From positions 1 to 45,766 of the forward strand of contig CABZYC010000004.1 of assembly GCA_902529885.1 (NCBI GenBank): a stretch of 45,766 nt of DNA, in the 5' to 3' direction. Below are positions 10,192 through 20,682 of the stretch, one piece after another (the stretch's first letter is position 1; every line of letters begins with the position of its first letter). A program made the translations under genes and the position numbers. The stretch is from an uncultured Candidatus Woesearchaeota archaeon (GTDB taxonomy: Archaea > Nanobdellota > Nanobdellia > Woesearchaeales > GW2011-AR9). Below the pieces are notes generated by a model. It worked only from the letters and a program-made list of their open reading frames with translations. It ran no database searches and was not told the origin of the DNA.

Positions 10192-10231
10192 TAGTGTAGA
10201 TGAGTCTGCGTGAGCAGGGTCATCTACACTA
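10192..10231 (+). other. Perfect 12-bp inverted repeat with nested GUGA-capped hairpin, followed by U-rich tract
   Basis: tagtgtagatga gt CTGC GTGA GCAG gg tcatctacacta, then tatttttat; between uvrB and uvrA. Confidence 0.85.
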
Positions 10232-10386
10232 TATTTTTATACTCTTAAACAAACCATTATACTATACGTTTCTAACTAAATTAGTAAGAAGGAGAAGGAG
10301 AAATGTTATTTTCACAGGCTTTTATTTACTATATAGTTAACATTGTTCAAAAAAATGTTGTGGATAACAATTATAAAGCAACAAGT

Positions 10387-13248
10387 ATGATCAAGACTAT
10401 GTTAAAAGATGTAGTGGTAAAAGGTGCTCGGCAACATAACCTTAAAAACATTGATGTTTGCATACCACGTAACAAGCTTACAGTGATCACTGGACTCTCT
10501 GGATCAGGAAAATCATCGTTAGCCTTCGACACAATTTATGCTGAAGGACAACGTCGCTACGTTGAATCGTTATCATCGTACGCACGCCAGTTCTTAGGCA
10601 TTATGCAAAAACCTGACCTTGACAGTATTGAAGGATTATCACCAGCAATTAGTATTGAACAAAAAACAACCTCAAAAAATCCGCGGTCCACAGTTGGCAC
10701 TGTCACAGAAATATATGATTATTTACGTTTATTATACGCACGGATTGGAATAGCATATTGTCCTAAGTGTCAAGAGCAAATTAAACCTGTGTCTGCAGAA
10801 ACCATTACAGAACGTATCATGGCCAACCAGGATAAAAATTTGATTATTCTTGCACCAATGATACGAGGTAAAAAAGGTACACATGAAGCCGTGTTTGAAG
10901 AACTTATCAAAGATGGGTTTAACAGAGTACGGGTTAACAGTAAAATCTACAAGCTTGACAATATTAAACATGAAATTACGCTTGGACGCTACGAAACACA
11001 TTATATCGAGGCCGTCATTGATAGATTAAAAATTAAAAGTTCTAGTAAACGGCGTGTCGCGGAAGCAGTAGAGCATGCGTTAACAAAAGGGAAAGGGACA
11101 ATGATCGTCCTTGACATTGACAAACGTGCAGATGTTGAATCAACAAGAAAAGTGCAAGGTGCAGGTGAAACGGTGTACACAAATTATGGTGCGTGCCAAA
11201 AACACCCAGACATAACCTTTGAAGAATTGCAACCGCGCATGTTCAGTTTTAATTCACCGCATGGTGCTTGTGAAAAGTGTTCTGGAATTGGCGAACGTAT
11301 GGAAGTTGACCCAGAATTACTTATTCCAAACACAGCATTAAGCATTATGGACGGCGCAATTAGTGTTTATAGTAAAATGGATATTAAATGGCGTGCACAA
11401 CAAATTACAGTTGTAGGAAAAAAATATAAGTTTGATGTATGGACACCCATTAACAAATTTACAAAAAAACAGTTAGATATTTTATTATACGGGTCGAACG
11501 ATACGTTCAGTGCACGATGGTCAAACGGTGCCCAAATGAACTTTGAAGAAGGGTGGGAAGGAATCATACCACAAACAACGAGGTTGTACAGATCAACCTC
11601 GTCAGAGTACAGAAAAAAGAAGATTGAAAAGTATATGAGATCTTTACCTTGTCATAGTTGTAAAGGTGATAGACTAAAACCTAAGATGTTATCAGTACAT
11701 GTTAACAAGAAAAATATAGTAGAAGTTACAAAGCTTAGTATTGAAGAAGCACTAGAATTTTTTGAGAGATTACCTCAAAAATTATCTGATACAGACAATT
11801 TTATTGCAAAACAAGTACTCAAAGAGATTAGTGACAGGCTACAATTTTTGGTGAATGTTGGACTTGGATACCTTAACCTTTCTCGTACAGCCCGCACATT
11901 GTCTGGAGGAGAAGCACAACGAATACGGCTTGCTACACAAATTGGCGCAAACTTAATGGGGGTACTCTACGTTCTTGATGAACCGTCAATTGGATTACAC
12001 CAGCGCGATAATGAAAAACTCATTAAAACATTGCACAAGCTCCGGGATCTTGGGAACACAGTTCTTGTTGTTGAACATGACGAAGATACCATGAAAGCTT
12101 CAGATTACATTATCGATCTTGGACCCGGTGCAGGCGTGCACGGAGGAAACATTGTAGCCCAAGGTACACCACAAGAAATTATGGCGAACGAACACTCAAT
12201 GACAGGAGCGTACCTTCGCGGTGCAAAAATGATTGAAACGCCACCATCAAGACGTAAATCACCAGAAAACATAAGTATTAAAGGGTGCCAGCAAAACAAT
12301 TTACAAAATGTTAGCGTGGACCTTCCAACCAAAGTGTTATGTTCAATCACAGGAGTTAGTGGGTCTGGAAAATCAAGTTTAATGAATCAAACACTTATGC
12401 CGGCTTTACGTAAAAAACTGGGATTAAACCACGGGAAAATAGGGACACATAAAAAAATGGACGTTCCAACAGATGTTCGTTCTGTAGTAATCATTGATCA
12501 AGAGCCTATCGGGCGAACACCGCGTAGTAATCCAGCTACATACGTTAAAATGTTTGATAATATCCGTACACTTTTCGCAGGCACAAAAGAAGCTAAACGA
12601 CGAGGGTACAGGCCGGGCCGATTCAGTTTTAATGTGCAAGGTGGAAGATGCGAAATGTGTACTGGTGACGGCCTAATTTGTATTGAAATGAACTTTTTGC
12701 CAGACGTCTACGTGCAATGTGAAGATTGTAATGGAAAACGTTACAATAAAGATACACTCGAAATCTTGTATAAAGAAAAAACCATTGCAGACATTCTTAA
12801 TATGACTGTGGAAGACGCATTAACATTCTTTGAACACCACCGAAGTATCCATCGTAAAGTACAAACGTTGTACGATGTAGGGCTTGGGTATTTAACGTTG
12901 GGGCAAAGTGCCACCACATTATCAGGGGGTGAAAGTCAGCGAATAAAACTTACGCGAGAACTTGCAAAAGTCAAAAAAGGGCACACAGTCTACTTACTTG
13001 ATGAGCCAACCACAGGATTACATTTTGAGGATACCAGAAAGTTGTTAGAAGTGTTAAACAGGCTTGTTAACAAAGGTAACACAGTGTACGTAATAGAACA
13101 TAACCTAGACGTTGTAAAAAATAGTGATTATGTAATAGACCTTGGACCAGAAGGCGGTAAAAATGGTGGAACCATTATTGCAGAAGGTACACCTGAAGAG
13201 ATTATGTTGACAGACACGTATACCGGCCAATTTTTAAGAAAACAATAA
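10387..13248 (+). CDS. uvrA: UvrABC system protein A (ORF extends to 10303; start here placed at the internal ATG)
   Basis: [63 protein letters not shown]; two ABC signatures [13 protein letters not shown] and [12 protein letters not shown]. Confidence 0.97.
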   Translation: MIKTMLKDVVVKGARQHNLKNIDVCIPRNKLTVITGLSGSGKSSLAFDTIYAEGQRRYVESLSSYARQFLGIMQKPDLDSIEGLSPAISIEQKTTSKNPRSTVGTVTEIYDYLRLLYARIGIAYCPKCQEQIKPVSAETITERIMANQDKNLIILAPMIRGKKGTHEAVFEELIKDGFNRVRVNSKIYKLDNIKHEITLGRYETHYIEAVIDRLKIKSSSKRRVAEAVEHALTKGKGTMIVLDIDKRADVESTRKVQGAGETVYTNYGACQKHPDITFEELQPRMFSFNSPHGACEKCSGIGERMEVDPELLIPNTALSIMDGAISVYSKMDIKWRAQQITVVGKKYKFDVWTPINKFTKKQLDILLYGSNDTFSARWSNGAQMNFEEGWEGIIPQTTRLYRSTSSEYRKKKIEKYMRSLPCHSCKGDRLKPKMLSVHVNKKNIVEVTKLSIEEALEFFERLPQKLSDTDNFIAKQVLKEISDRLQFLVNVGLGYLNLSRTARTLSGGEAQRIRLATQIGANLMGVLYVLDEPSIGLHQRDNEKLIKTLHKLRDLGNTVLVVEHDEDTMKASDYIIDLGPGAGVHGGNIVAQGTPQEIMANEHSMTGAYLRGAKMIETPPSRRKSPENISIKGCQQNNLQNVSVDLPTKVLCSITGVSGSGKSSLMNQTLMPALRKKLGLNHGKIGTHKKMDVPTDVRSVVIIDQEPIGRTPRSNPATYVKMFDNIRTLFAGTKEAKRRGYRPGRFSFNVQGGRCEMCTGDGLICIEMNFLPDVYVQCEDCNGKRYNKDTLEILYKEKTIADILNMTVEDALTFFEHHRSIHRKVQTLYDVGLGYLTLGQSATTLSGGESQRIKLTRELAKVKKGHTVYLLDEPTTGLHFEDTRKLLEVLNRLVNKGNTVYVIEHNLDVVKNSDYVIDLGPEGGKNGGTIIAEGTPEEIMLTDTYTGQFLRKQ

Positions 13249-13274
13249 ATAATGTTTATTCTACAAGTATAACT

Positions 13275-14852
13275 ATGACAGCACCATTCTCATTAAACAT
13301 GTTACCTAAACAGCCAGGCGTATACATGTATAAGGATGCACGTGACGACATAATTTATGTTGGGAAAGCTAAACAATTACAAAAACGAATTAAACAATAT
13401 TTCACAAAAAACCAAACATTAAAAACAAAAGTTCTCGTCAAAAATATTGTTAGTGTAGAAACAATTATTACCAACACAGAAATTGAAGCTTTATTATTAG
13501 AAAATAAACTGATTAAACAGTATAAGCCAAAATATAATATTAACCTTAAAGACAGTAAAACTTATGCATACCTTAAAATGACGGATGAAAAGTATCCACG
13601 TCTTATGCTTACACGTACTGCACGTAAAAGTAAACGTCATCCTAACGAAACATATTATGGGCCGTTCACCAATTCGTACCATCGTAGACGCTTACAAATC
13701 TTGGCAACTAAACTTTACAAACTTCGTACTTGTCGAAACTTGCCAAAAACAGCGTGTTTAAATTATCATCTTGACCTTTGCACAGCACCGTGCATTAACA
13801 AAGTAAACAAACAGCAGTATGAAGAACAAGTTAAATTAGCAAAAAAGTTTCTTAACGGTGAAACAAAAAGTATTGTGAAAGAATTAAGAAGTTCAATGCA
13901 TAAAGCGTCAGATGAAATGAAGTTTGAACGTGCACTCGAACTTAGAGACTCATTACGCGCCATAAAAAGTTTACAAGAAAAACAAACTGTTGATCTTATC
14001 AATAATAAGGACCAAGATGTAATTGCTTACATTACCAATAACGAACATTGTATTGTTTCATTGTTCAATATTAAAAAAGGAGTCATAAGCGGTAAAAAAG
14101 ATTACAGGTTTGAATCTATGCAAGATGTATTAGAACAGTTTATTACGGCATACTATGAAACCGCACCAATACCAAGCGAGGTTATCATAAATATAAGTGT
14201 CCCAATCATACAAGAATATTTAACACAGCGTAAAGGCGTAAATGTTAAAGTTACAATACCGCAACGTGGAGAAAAAGCCCAATTGTTAAACCTCGCATTA
14301 AAAAATGCGCAGTACACAATTGAAAATACGCAGCTTAAAGAGTTACAATCAATGCTTAATCTTGCTAGTGAACCAACCACCATAGAATGTTTTGATATTA
14401 GTAACCTTGGTAGCGAGCATATTGTTGCAGGAATGACACAGTTCGTGCACGGTAAACCTAACAAGGAAGGGTACAGACGTTTTGAAATACAAGTCACAAA
14501 AATAAAAGGTATACAAGACGATTTTGCAAGTATGTACGAGGCCGTCTATAGACGATATAAACGATGTAAAGAAGACGGAACATTCCCAGACTTAATAATG
14601 GTTGACGGTGGCACAGGACAACTTAACGCAGCTATAGAAGCCTTACGTAAACTTTCTGTGCACGTTCCAATCATTGGGTTAGCTAAAAAAGAAGAAGAAA
14701 TCTATTTACCAGGAATGCCAGCTAAACGGTTCAATAAGAATTCTAAAGCAATGTTACTTCTACGTTATATACGAGATTGTACGCACAATTATGTTATCAA
14801 TTATAATAAAATTAAAAGAAAAATTAAGTTTAAAAAATCAATACAAAGATAA
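13275..14852 (+). CDS. uvrC: UvrABC system protein C, lacking a recognisable C-terminal HhH domain
   Basis: GIY-YIG-like N-terminus (PGVYMYKDARDDIIYVGKA), UVR motif (MKFERALELRDSL), endonuclease domain (IECFDISNLG, IMVDGGTGQLNAA, LLLRYIRD). Confidence 0.95.
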   Translation: MTAPFSLNMLPKQPGVYMYKDARDDIIYVGKAKQLQKRIKQYFTKNQTLKTKVLVKNIVSVETIITNTEIEALLLENKLIKQYKPKYNINLKDSKTYAYLKMTDEKYPRLMLTRTARKSKRHPNETYYGPFTNSYHRRRLQILATKLYKLRTCRNLPKTACLNYHLDLCTAPCINKVNKQQYEEQVKLAKKFLNGETKSIVKELRSSMHKASDEMKFERALELRDSLRAIKSLQEKQTVDLINNKDQDVIAYITNNEHCIVSLFNIKKGVISGKKDYRFESMQDVLEQFITAYYETAPIPSEVIINISVPIIQEYLTQRKGVNVKVTIPQRGEKAQLLNLALKNAQYTIENTQLKELQSMLNLASEPTTIECFDISNLGSEHIVAGMTQFVHGKPNKEGYRRFEIQVTKIKGIQDDFASMYEAVYRRYKRCKEDGTFPDLIMVDGGTGQLNAAIEALRKLSVHVPIIGLAKKEEEIYLPGMPAKRFNKNSKAMLLLRYIRDCTHNYVINYNKIKRKIKFKKSIQR

Positions 14853-16895
14853 TTTCATTACTTGTGCTTGAACACCGTACACAATGTACACGGTGCCGTC
14901 ACGGTACGCTGCACGACCAGAAATGTACACATCTTTCGCGAGCATTACATCTTCTGTACCTGCATGCAACCATTCTTGACCTTTACCATCTTTACTAATA
15001 CTTAAAACGTTATCACCAAAAACGGCTACAACAAAACCGTTAGTATCAAGCGTACTTTCAATGTTACCATTAAGGTCGTACGCAGTGTTACCAACATAAA
15101 GTACACTATTAACCTGGTCCATGAATAAACCGTATGAAAAATCGGTTATGCCCCTGTTAAAATTGATGGGTACGCTCAAAGATAAACTAAAACTATCAGT
15201 ACCACCATAATAATTTAACACTTTACCTTTACCATCATAAACAATCAGTGTGCCACTACTTTCGTGCATGAACGACTGTAAAAAGCCAGGGCCACCAGAA
15301 TCACCAGGGCCCTCACCAGAAACTTCTATAATGTGTAAGAGTTCTAAACTTAAAGCATCCACAATGTAAACTTCCATATATTCAGGCACACTAATTATAA
15401 GTAAATCGCGTGTTTCATCAAGGCTCATATGCCCTATTGCATCCGATGAAGCTTCAGAAACTGGAAGTTCAACTTCGCGTAATACTGTACCTGAACTATC
15501 AACCTCGGTTATACTAGCAGCAAGCATGTTATATGTAAAGACCTTATCCAAACTTTCATCGTAGACCATGCCGACAGGCCACGGGCCAACATCCAATTCT
15601 GTCACGACACCGTCAGGAGTTATCTTGAACAAAGTATTTCCACCAAGCCGTGATGCTACAAAAGCATCACCAGTTTTAGTAATCACAACATGTTCAGCAC
15701 TATTACCAATATCAATCTTCTCAATTATTTCGCCTGTATCCAAACTAATTTTGCTTACACTATTATCATCATTATTGGTTACATAGACAAACTCGTCTTT
15801 GATAGAAACACTTGTGTGATGATGCAACAACTTTATTTCTTGCACTGTAAACGTTTCAAGGTTAACAATAGTTATCCCGCCAAGATACCCACCATCATCG
15901 TCAGTGTCAAAACCTTTGTCAGATAATACAACTAAATTGTCTGAGGATATATCCATATCGTTAGCGTCAGGTACAACCTTAAATTTTTCGCCTTGTTCAC
16001 CGGTGTACAAATTGTAAGATTGCATTGTATCATCCTCAAATGATACCCATACGGTTTCCCTAGTGTAATCGTAGAGTATACGGCGTGAAACACCATTTAC
16101 ACTAAACGAACCAGAATCAACATAGTTTAAATCACTGTCATACTGATAATATTCAATATCGGAATCTATTGATCTTGATTCAATGAAAAGAATACCAGTA
16201 CCATCATAGTGTACCGAGTACTTTTCATAGTCTAAAGTAGTAACTTCGTTCATATCTTCATCAAGCACAAGCATCCCTGTATCTTGGACAGGGATAAACA
16301 AGTAACCTAACTGTTCAACATAATTTGTTGCTGACAAGTAAGTTTCAGGAGAAAAGGAGACCCTATCTATAACCGTACCACCTTGTATTCTAACCAATTC
16401 AACTTCTTCCAATCCAGAATTGTAAGGACTTTCAGCAACATAAGTGTTTTCTTCACCGCAGATCACATATTTTAATCTAAAACTGTTAGAAGCAATCTCT
16501 GTGTTAACATATTCTATACTAGAACCATCGTAAACTGCAAGGTTAGGCGACAAAATTGTAGCGGCATACAATTTATCGCTATAACATGTATGATGCAACT
16601 TTAACGTGTTTTCTTTATTGTTAATACCGTCAACATGCTCGTTCAAATAAATTGAAGATGTTTCACCTAGGTCATAATCAAACGTTTCAAGAGTATAACC
16701 AACATCTTCTTCAAAAATATAATAATCTTGTGAATCAGCCACTTGACTTGGATAGTCAGTTGGCGAACCCTTCTTTAAATCCTTATCACCTTTAAAGGGC
16801 CTATCACGATCTAAACGATCGTTTTCTTCAGTAAGAATATCTGTGTCAACACTACAAGCAACAAGCAATAATAATAGAAATAATAAACGTTTCAT
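14838..16895 (-). CDS. Putative lipoprotein with YVTN-like beta-propeller
   Basis: MKRLLFLLLLLVACSVDTD lipobox; repeated blades (DEFVYVTNNDDNSVSKISLDTGEIIEKIDIGNSAEHVVITKTGDAFVAS). Confidence 0.7.
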   Translation of the reverse strand: MKRLLFLLLLLVACSVDTDILTEENDRLDRDRPFKGDKDLKKGSPTDYPSQVADSQDYYIFEEDVGYTLETFDYDLGETSSIYLNEHVDGINNKENTLKLHHTCYSDKLYAATILSPNLAVYDGSSIEYVNTEIASNSFRLKYVICGEENTYVAESPYNSGLEEVELVRIQGGTVIDRVSFSPETYLSATNYVEQLGYLFIPVQDTGMLVLDEDMNEVTTLDYEKYSVHYDGTGILFIESRSIDSDIEYYQYDSDLNYVDSGSFSVNGVSRRILYDYTRETVWVSFEDDTMQSYNLYTGEQGEKFKVVPDANDMDISSDNLVVLSDKGFDTDDDGGYLGGITIVNLETFTVQEIKLLHHHTSVSIKDEFVYVTNNDDNSVSKISLDTGEIIEKIDIGNSAEHVVITKTGDAFVASRLGGNTLFKITPDGVVTELDVGPWPVGMVYDESLDKVFTYNMLAASITEVDSSGTVLREVELPVSEASSDAIGHMSLDETRDLLIISVPEYMEVYIVDALSLELLHIIEVSGEGPGDSGGPGFLQSFMHESSGTLIVYDGKGKVLNYYGGTDSFSLSLSVPINFNRGITDFSYGLFMDQVNSVLYVGNTAYDLNGNIESTLDTNGFVVAVFGDNVLSISKDGKGQEWLHAGTEDVMLAKDVYISGRAAYRDGTVYIVYGVQAQVMKLSLY

Positions 16896-16928
16896 AACAC
16901 ACTATTAAATTTTCTAATATATAAAACC

Positions 16929-17780
16929 TTATTCAAACCGTCTACCAACCAGTGAACAAATACCATAAAAAGATGCTAGCACTAAAACAATCATTGCACT
17001 AGGCGCTAAATCTAAATAAAATGATACAACTATCCCCGTGATCACAGACAAGTTTCCAATAATAATTGAGTACACCAAATTTTGTTTCATAGACCGTGCC
17101 AGTTGCATTGCGGTTATCACAGGTAAGACAATAAGTGCAGTGATAAGCAATATACCAACAATACGAATACTAAGCACCGTTGTAATAGCAGTTAACACTA
17201 AAAATGTCGATCCTAACCAAGCAGTTTTTACACCTGAAACTTGTGCTAGACCTTGATGAAATGTGTACAAGCACAAATCAGCATAATTGTGCCATAAAAA
17301 CATGCTAATAAAGATGAGGACTAATAAAACAATATAAAGTTCGATTGGAGTAATAGTAAGTATACTACCAAACAAATACCCAAAAAGGTCTACATTAAAA
17401 CCGCCAGCAATAGAAATTAGTAAAATGGCAATCGCCATCCCAACAGTTAATAAAACCGCAATAGCAGATTCACCGTACATTTTCTCTTTATTATAACTCA
17501 AATACAATGCGCCAATCACACAAACAACAGCGGCGGTTAAAAGAGGTGGAAGGCCTAACACTAAACCTATGGCAATACCGCCGAACGCTAAATGTGCAAG
17601 CCCGTCACCAAGTAATGAGAAACGTTGAGGTACTAAAAACGTGCCGATCATAGCGCACAAAGTCGCGATCATTACACCACCCAATAACGCGAATTGCATG
17701 AACTGATACTCAAAAACTTCAAACATGGTGACCCCCGTGAATCTCAAAAGTTGATCCGTAGGCCTTTCGGAGCACGCCAC
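16929..17780 (-). CDS. znuB: Zn/Mn ABC transporter permease (start possibly internal, MFEVFEYQFM at 17726)
   Basis: ABC-3 permease: MIGTFLVPQRFSLLGDGLAHLAFGGIAIGLVLG; next to ATPase and metal-binding protein genes. Confidence 0.88.
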   Translation of the reverse strand: MACSERPTDQLLRFTGVTMFEVFEYQFMQFALLGGVMIATLCAMIGTFLVPQRFSLLGDGLAHLAFGGIAIGLVLGLPPLLTAAVVCVIGALYLSYNKEKMYGESAIAVLLTVGMAIAILLISIAGGFNVDLFGYLFGSILTITPIELYIVLLVLIFISMFLWHNYADLCLYTFHQGLAQVSGVKTAWLGSTFLVLTAITTVLSIRIVGILLITALIVLPVITAMQLARSMKQNLVYSIIIGNLSVITGIVVSFYLDLAPSAMIVLVLASFYGICSLVGRRFE

Positions 17781-18402
17781 CTATACGGTCCGGTGTGCAC
17801 CCAGTACAATGTTTATGATGTATGCACAATATACGCTGGCAATAGTGTGATATCATCCCAACATCATGACTGCACAGAATAATAGTAGTCTGTGTTGTCT
17901 GATTAATTTTTCTTAACAACTTAAAAAAATCGTCGCGCGACTTGGCATCCACACCCGCTTCAGGCTCATCAAGAATGAGTAATTCGGGGTTTTGATACAA
18001 TGCGAACGCTATCAACACTTTTTGTTTCTGACCACCACTAAGCGAATGAAACTGTTGGGAGGCAAGATGACTTATACCTAAACGTTTCAAACATGATTTA
18101 CCCGCACCTTTGGTCGCTAGCAGTTCCATTACTGTCATCGGTAACAAGGAATCATACTGTACCTTTTGTGGAACGTAACCCACACGATGCCAATCACTAA
18201 AAGTTTTAGGTGATGCACCGAACAGTTCTACCTTACCCTTGTAATTGTGTTCAAAACCTAAAATGATTCGTAATAACGTGCTTTTCCCAGATCCGTTAGG
18301 ACCTATCACACCAATAAATTCGCCGGGTTTAATGTCTATACGAATCTTGTCTAGAATTGGGGTTGACCCGTACGAAAAAGAAAGGTTAGATATTTTTATC
18401 AT
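17719..18402 (-). CDS. znuC: Zn/Mn ABC transporter ATP-binding protein
   Basis: GPNGSGKSTLLRIILG, LSGGQKQKVLIAFAL, LLILDEPEAGVD. Confidence 0.92.
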   Translation of the reverse strand: MIKISNLSFSYGSTPILDKIRIDIKPGEFIGVIGPNGSGKSTLLRIILGFEHNYKGKVELFGASPKTFSDWHRVGYVPQKVQYDSLLPMTVMELLATKGAGKSCLKRLGISHLASQQFHSLSGGQKQKVLIAFALYQNPELLILDEPEAGVDAKSRDDFFKLLRKINQTTQTTIILCSHDVGMISHYCQRILCIHHKHCTGCTPDRIGGVLRKAYGSTFEIHGGHHV

Positions 18403-18405
18403 GTC

Positions 18406-19437
18406 TTAACAACTAAGAGCTATTTTCAAGTTATTAAGATTTTCCTTCATGATACCTTCGTAGGTTTGACCTTCCATTATACCGCCCGCAGGGTTTAGAA
18501 CTAACACTTCTGTACCAGTTTCACGCGCGATAGTTTCAATAACGTTTGGACTTGCTAACTCTTCAAAAAAGATGTGTGTTACACCCAACTCTTTTGTTTC
18601 ATCAATGATGTCCGCTAACGCTTGCGGCGTAGGTTCAACTTCAGGGCTTAACCCACCAACTGCATGCTGGTTCAATCCGTAGTCTTCAGCAAGGTAGCCA
18701 AACGCTGCATGGTTCACAATAATATCGTTACGCTCACAAGATGATAAGGTTTGGTATTGTGCATCCAATTCTTGTAAGGTAGCGGTTAACTCTGCTGCGT
18801 TCGCTGCAAAATAGTCGCTATTCTCAGGACTTAATGACTGCACATTTTCTAAGACGACCGGTATTAAGTTTAGCATACGTTTTGGTGACACCCAGAAGTG
18901 TGGATCATACACGTGTTCTTCTTCATGTACTTCATAATTACTGTCAGCTTCTTCTTCATGTTCTTCAGCGTGATCCTCAGCATGGTCATCAACGTGCTCG
19001 TCAGCGTGATCCTCAGCGTGATCCTCAGCGTGATCCTCAGCGTGATCCTCAGCGTGGTCATCAGCGTGGTCATCAGCGTGATCCTCAGCGTGGTCGTGGT
19101 GATGTTCACCATCAAACTCGATTAAGTCTACATGATCAGATAGAGTAATTATAGACATGTCACCTTGGGAGGTAACTTCATCTTCAATATGATCAAATTC
19201 TAAACCTATAGCAATATACAAATCAGCGTTCGAGATTGCAACGATTTGATTTGGCGTTGGTTCATAACTGTGCGGTTCTGCACCTACAGGAACGACAGAT
19301 ACAACGGTAGCCTTATCGCCAATGATGCCTTCCGCTAAATATGTTGCAGGGTATAACGTACCTGCAACCATTGGTTCATTCGTTACATTACTACATGCAA
19401 CAAGCAGTAATAATAGAAATACACAATATTGTCTCAT
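18406..19437 (-). CDS. znuA: Zinc-binding periplasmic-type lipoprotein with long His/Asp/Glu tract
   Basis: LLLLLVACSN lipobox; GAEPHSYEPTPNQ; HAEDHADDH tract; DPHFWVSPKRM; NHAAFGYLAEDYGL; FFEELASP. Confidence 0.93.
   Translation of the reverse strand: MRQYCVFLLLLLVACSNVTNEPMVAGTLYPATYLAEGIIGDKATVVSVVPVGAEPHSYEPTPNQIVAISNADLYIAIGLEFDHIEDEVTSQGDMSIITLSDHVDLIEFDGEHHHDHAEDHADDHADDHAEDHAEDHAEDHAEDHADEHVDDHAEDHAEEHEEEADSNYEVHEEEHVYDPHFWVSPKRMLNLIPVVLENVQSLSPENSDYFAANAAELTATLQELDAQYQTLSSCERNDIIVNHAAFGYLAEDYGLNQHAVGGLSPEVEPTPQALADIIDETKELGVTHIFFEELASPNVIETIARETGTEVLVLNPAGGIMEGQTYEGIMKENLNNLKIALSC
18968..19100 (-). repeat. 12-bp tandem coding repeats (HAEDHADD units) in znuA-like gene
   Basis: Repeated cgtgatcctcag/cgtggtcatcag units read directly. 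Confidence 0.9.
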
Positions 19438-19458
19438 ACAACATACCTAACAGATGAA

Positions 19459-19489
19459 TTTATAAAGCTTATTGAAACATAGTCTCAAT
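19459..19489. promoter_or_regulatory. Palindromic TATA box TTTATAAA (19459-19466) and adjacent imperfect 19-nt dyad ATTGAAACATAGTCTCAAT (19471-19489)
   Basis: Lies between divergent Fur-like ATG (19490) and znuA-like ATG (19437), about 22-31 nt from each. Confidence 0.55.
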
Positions 19490-19834
19490 ATGCAAAAAAG
19501 GCAAACACGGCAAAAGAGTCTTGTATCCAAATGCTTTACAGAAGACGAATGTTTTACAGCAGACGATATTATGTCACGTACAAGTTTGCCTAAGGCGACA
19601 GTATACAGGTTATTAAAACAGATGGTTACTGACCAATCAATACATTCTTTTGTATGCCAGGGAAAAACAGTATATAGTAATACTACTGAAAATCATAGTA
19701 CATTCACCTGCCTATCCTGTGATGTCACAACGCATATAAAACCAAATATAAAAATGGATATTGATCATAAAGTGCAAACAATAAACATTAACATTACAGG
19801 AACATGTTTAGACTGCCAAAATAAAACAAGATAA
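19490..19834 (+). CDS. Fur/Zur-family metalloregulator (ORF track start 19472 is TTG; ATG at 19490 preferred)
   Basis: Winged-helix DDIMSRTSLPKATVYRLLKQMV; FTCLSCD and GTCLDCQ CxxC pairs; divergent to zinc ABC operon. Confidence 0.85.
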   Translation: MQKRQTRQKSLVSKCFTEDECFTADDIMSRTSLPKATVYRLLKQMVTDQSIHSFVCQGKTVYSNTTENHSTFTCLSCDVTTHIKPNIKMDIDHKVQTININITGTCLDCQNKTR

Positions 19835-20654
19835 GAATAATGCACGCTGTACACTGTAATATTTTACTTTTATACAATAGCACGGTTGGGTCCGCATCTG
19901 TTGTTTCTTGTTCAACCAACATGAAATAATAACTAAACCCAAACATGACCAAGGGGATGGTTGTCAATCGTAACAAGGTTGGCGATACAAAAATGATGTA
20001 CATACCGTAAAACGCTGTGGCGAGCGTGCTCATCCCAAACAATGTTCCACGACACAAGTCGACCGTATAATATTTCAGTACATCCCGCGTTGACCCGTCA
20101 CGTAGTTCACCATAACGTTTTGCAACAGCTAAAAACACTGATACCGCGATCACAGTAATAATTAACCAGACAGAGGGTTCAATATTAATCCCCATGGTAC
20201 CCGCCATAACGCGTAGAAAAAAGAAAAAGGCGATCCCGTAAATATCTACGATAGGAACCCGTTTCAGGTAGCTTGAATATAGTACGTTCCCAAGTAAATA
20301 CACAAGTATGCACAAGTATGCGTACAACGGTAGTACAAAGTATGAAGACACTACAATAGCTAATAAAGCGCTTAGTATCATCCATGCCTGTGTGATGGAC
20401 ACCTTACCGCTCGCAATAGGCCTATGCTTCTTACGATGATGTTGTCTATCAGATGCAATATCACGGATATCATTGTATACATATGAAGTACTACTTGCAA
20501 AACAAAAAGTGATAAAAACAATTAACGCCGTTGAAAATAAACTAATATTACTACTACTTAACACACCCAAAAAAACCAGAAGGTTTTTCACCCACTGTTT
20601 CGGACGTAATAATCGTAATTGTTCCATGACCTTTTTGAGATTGATACCATTCAT
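19794..20654 (-). CDS. UbiA-family prenyltransferase (decaprenyl-phosphate phosphoribosyltransferase-like)
   Basis: RLLRPKQWVKNLLVF; NDIRDIASDRQHHRKKHRPIASGKVS; YSSYLKRVPIVDIYGIAFFFFLRVMAG. Confidence 0.88.
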   Translation of the reverse strand: MNGINLKKVMEQLRLLRPKQWVKNLLVFLGVLSSSNISLFSTALIVFITFCFASSTSYVYNDIRDIASDRQHHRKKHRPIASGKVSITQAWMILSALLAIVVSSYFVLPLYAYLCILVYLLGNVLYSSYLKRVPIVDIYGIAFFFFLRVMAGTMGINIEPSVWLIITVIAVSVFLAVAKRYGELRDGSTRDVLKYYTVDLCRGTLFGMSTLATAFYGMYIIFVSPTLLRLTTIPLVMFGFSYYFMLVEQETTDADPTVLLYKSKILQCTACIILILFYFGSLNMFL

Positions 20655-20682
20655 AAATGTTGTTAATAAAAAGTATGTTTAA

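Noticed and set aside
18834-19148. ORFs on both strands across the znuA His-tract (18834+, 18870-, 18898+)
   Set aside because: 12-bp repeats keep all frames open; only the ZnuA frame has family motifs.
20301-20320. 10-nt tandem duplication cacaagtatg in the UbiA gene
   Set aside because: The reading frame is intact and family motifs continue; probably chance or an old duplication, not a frameshift.
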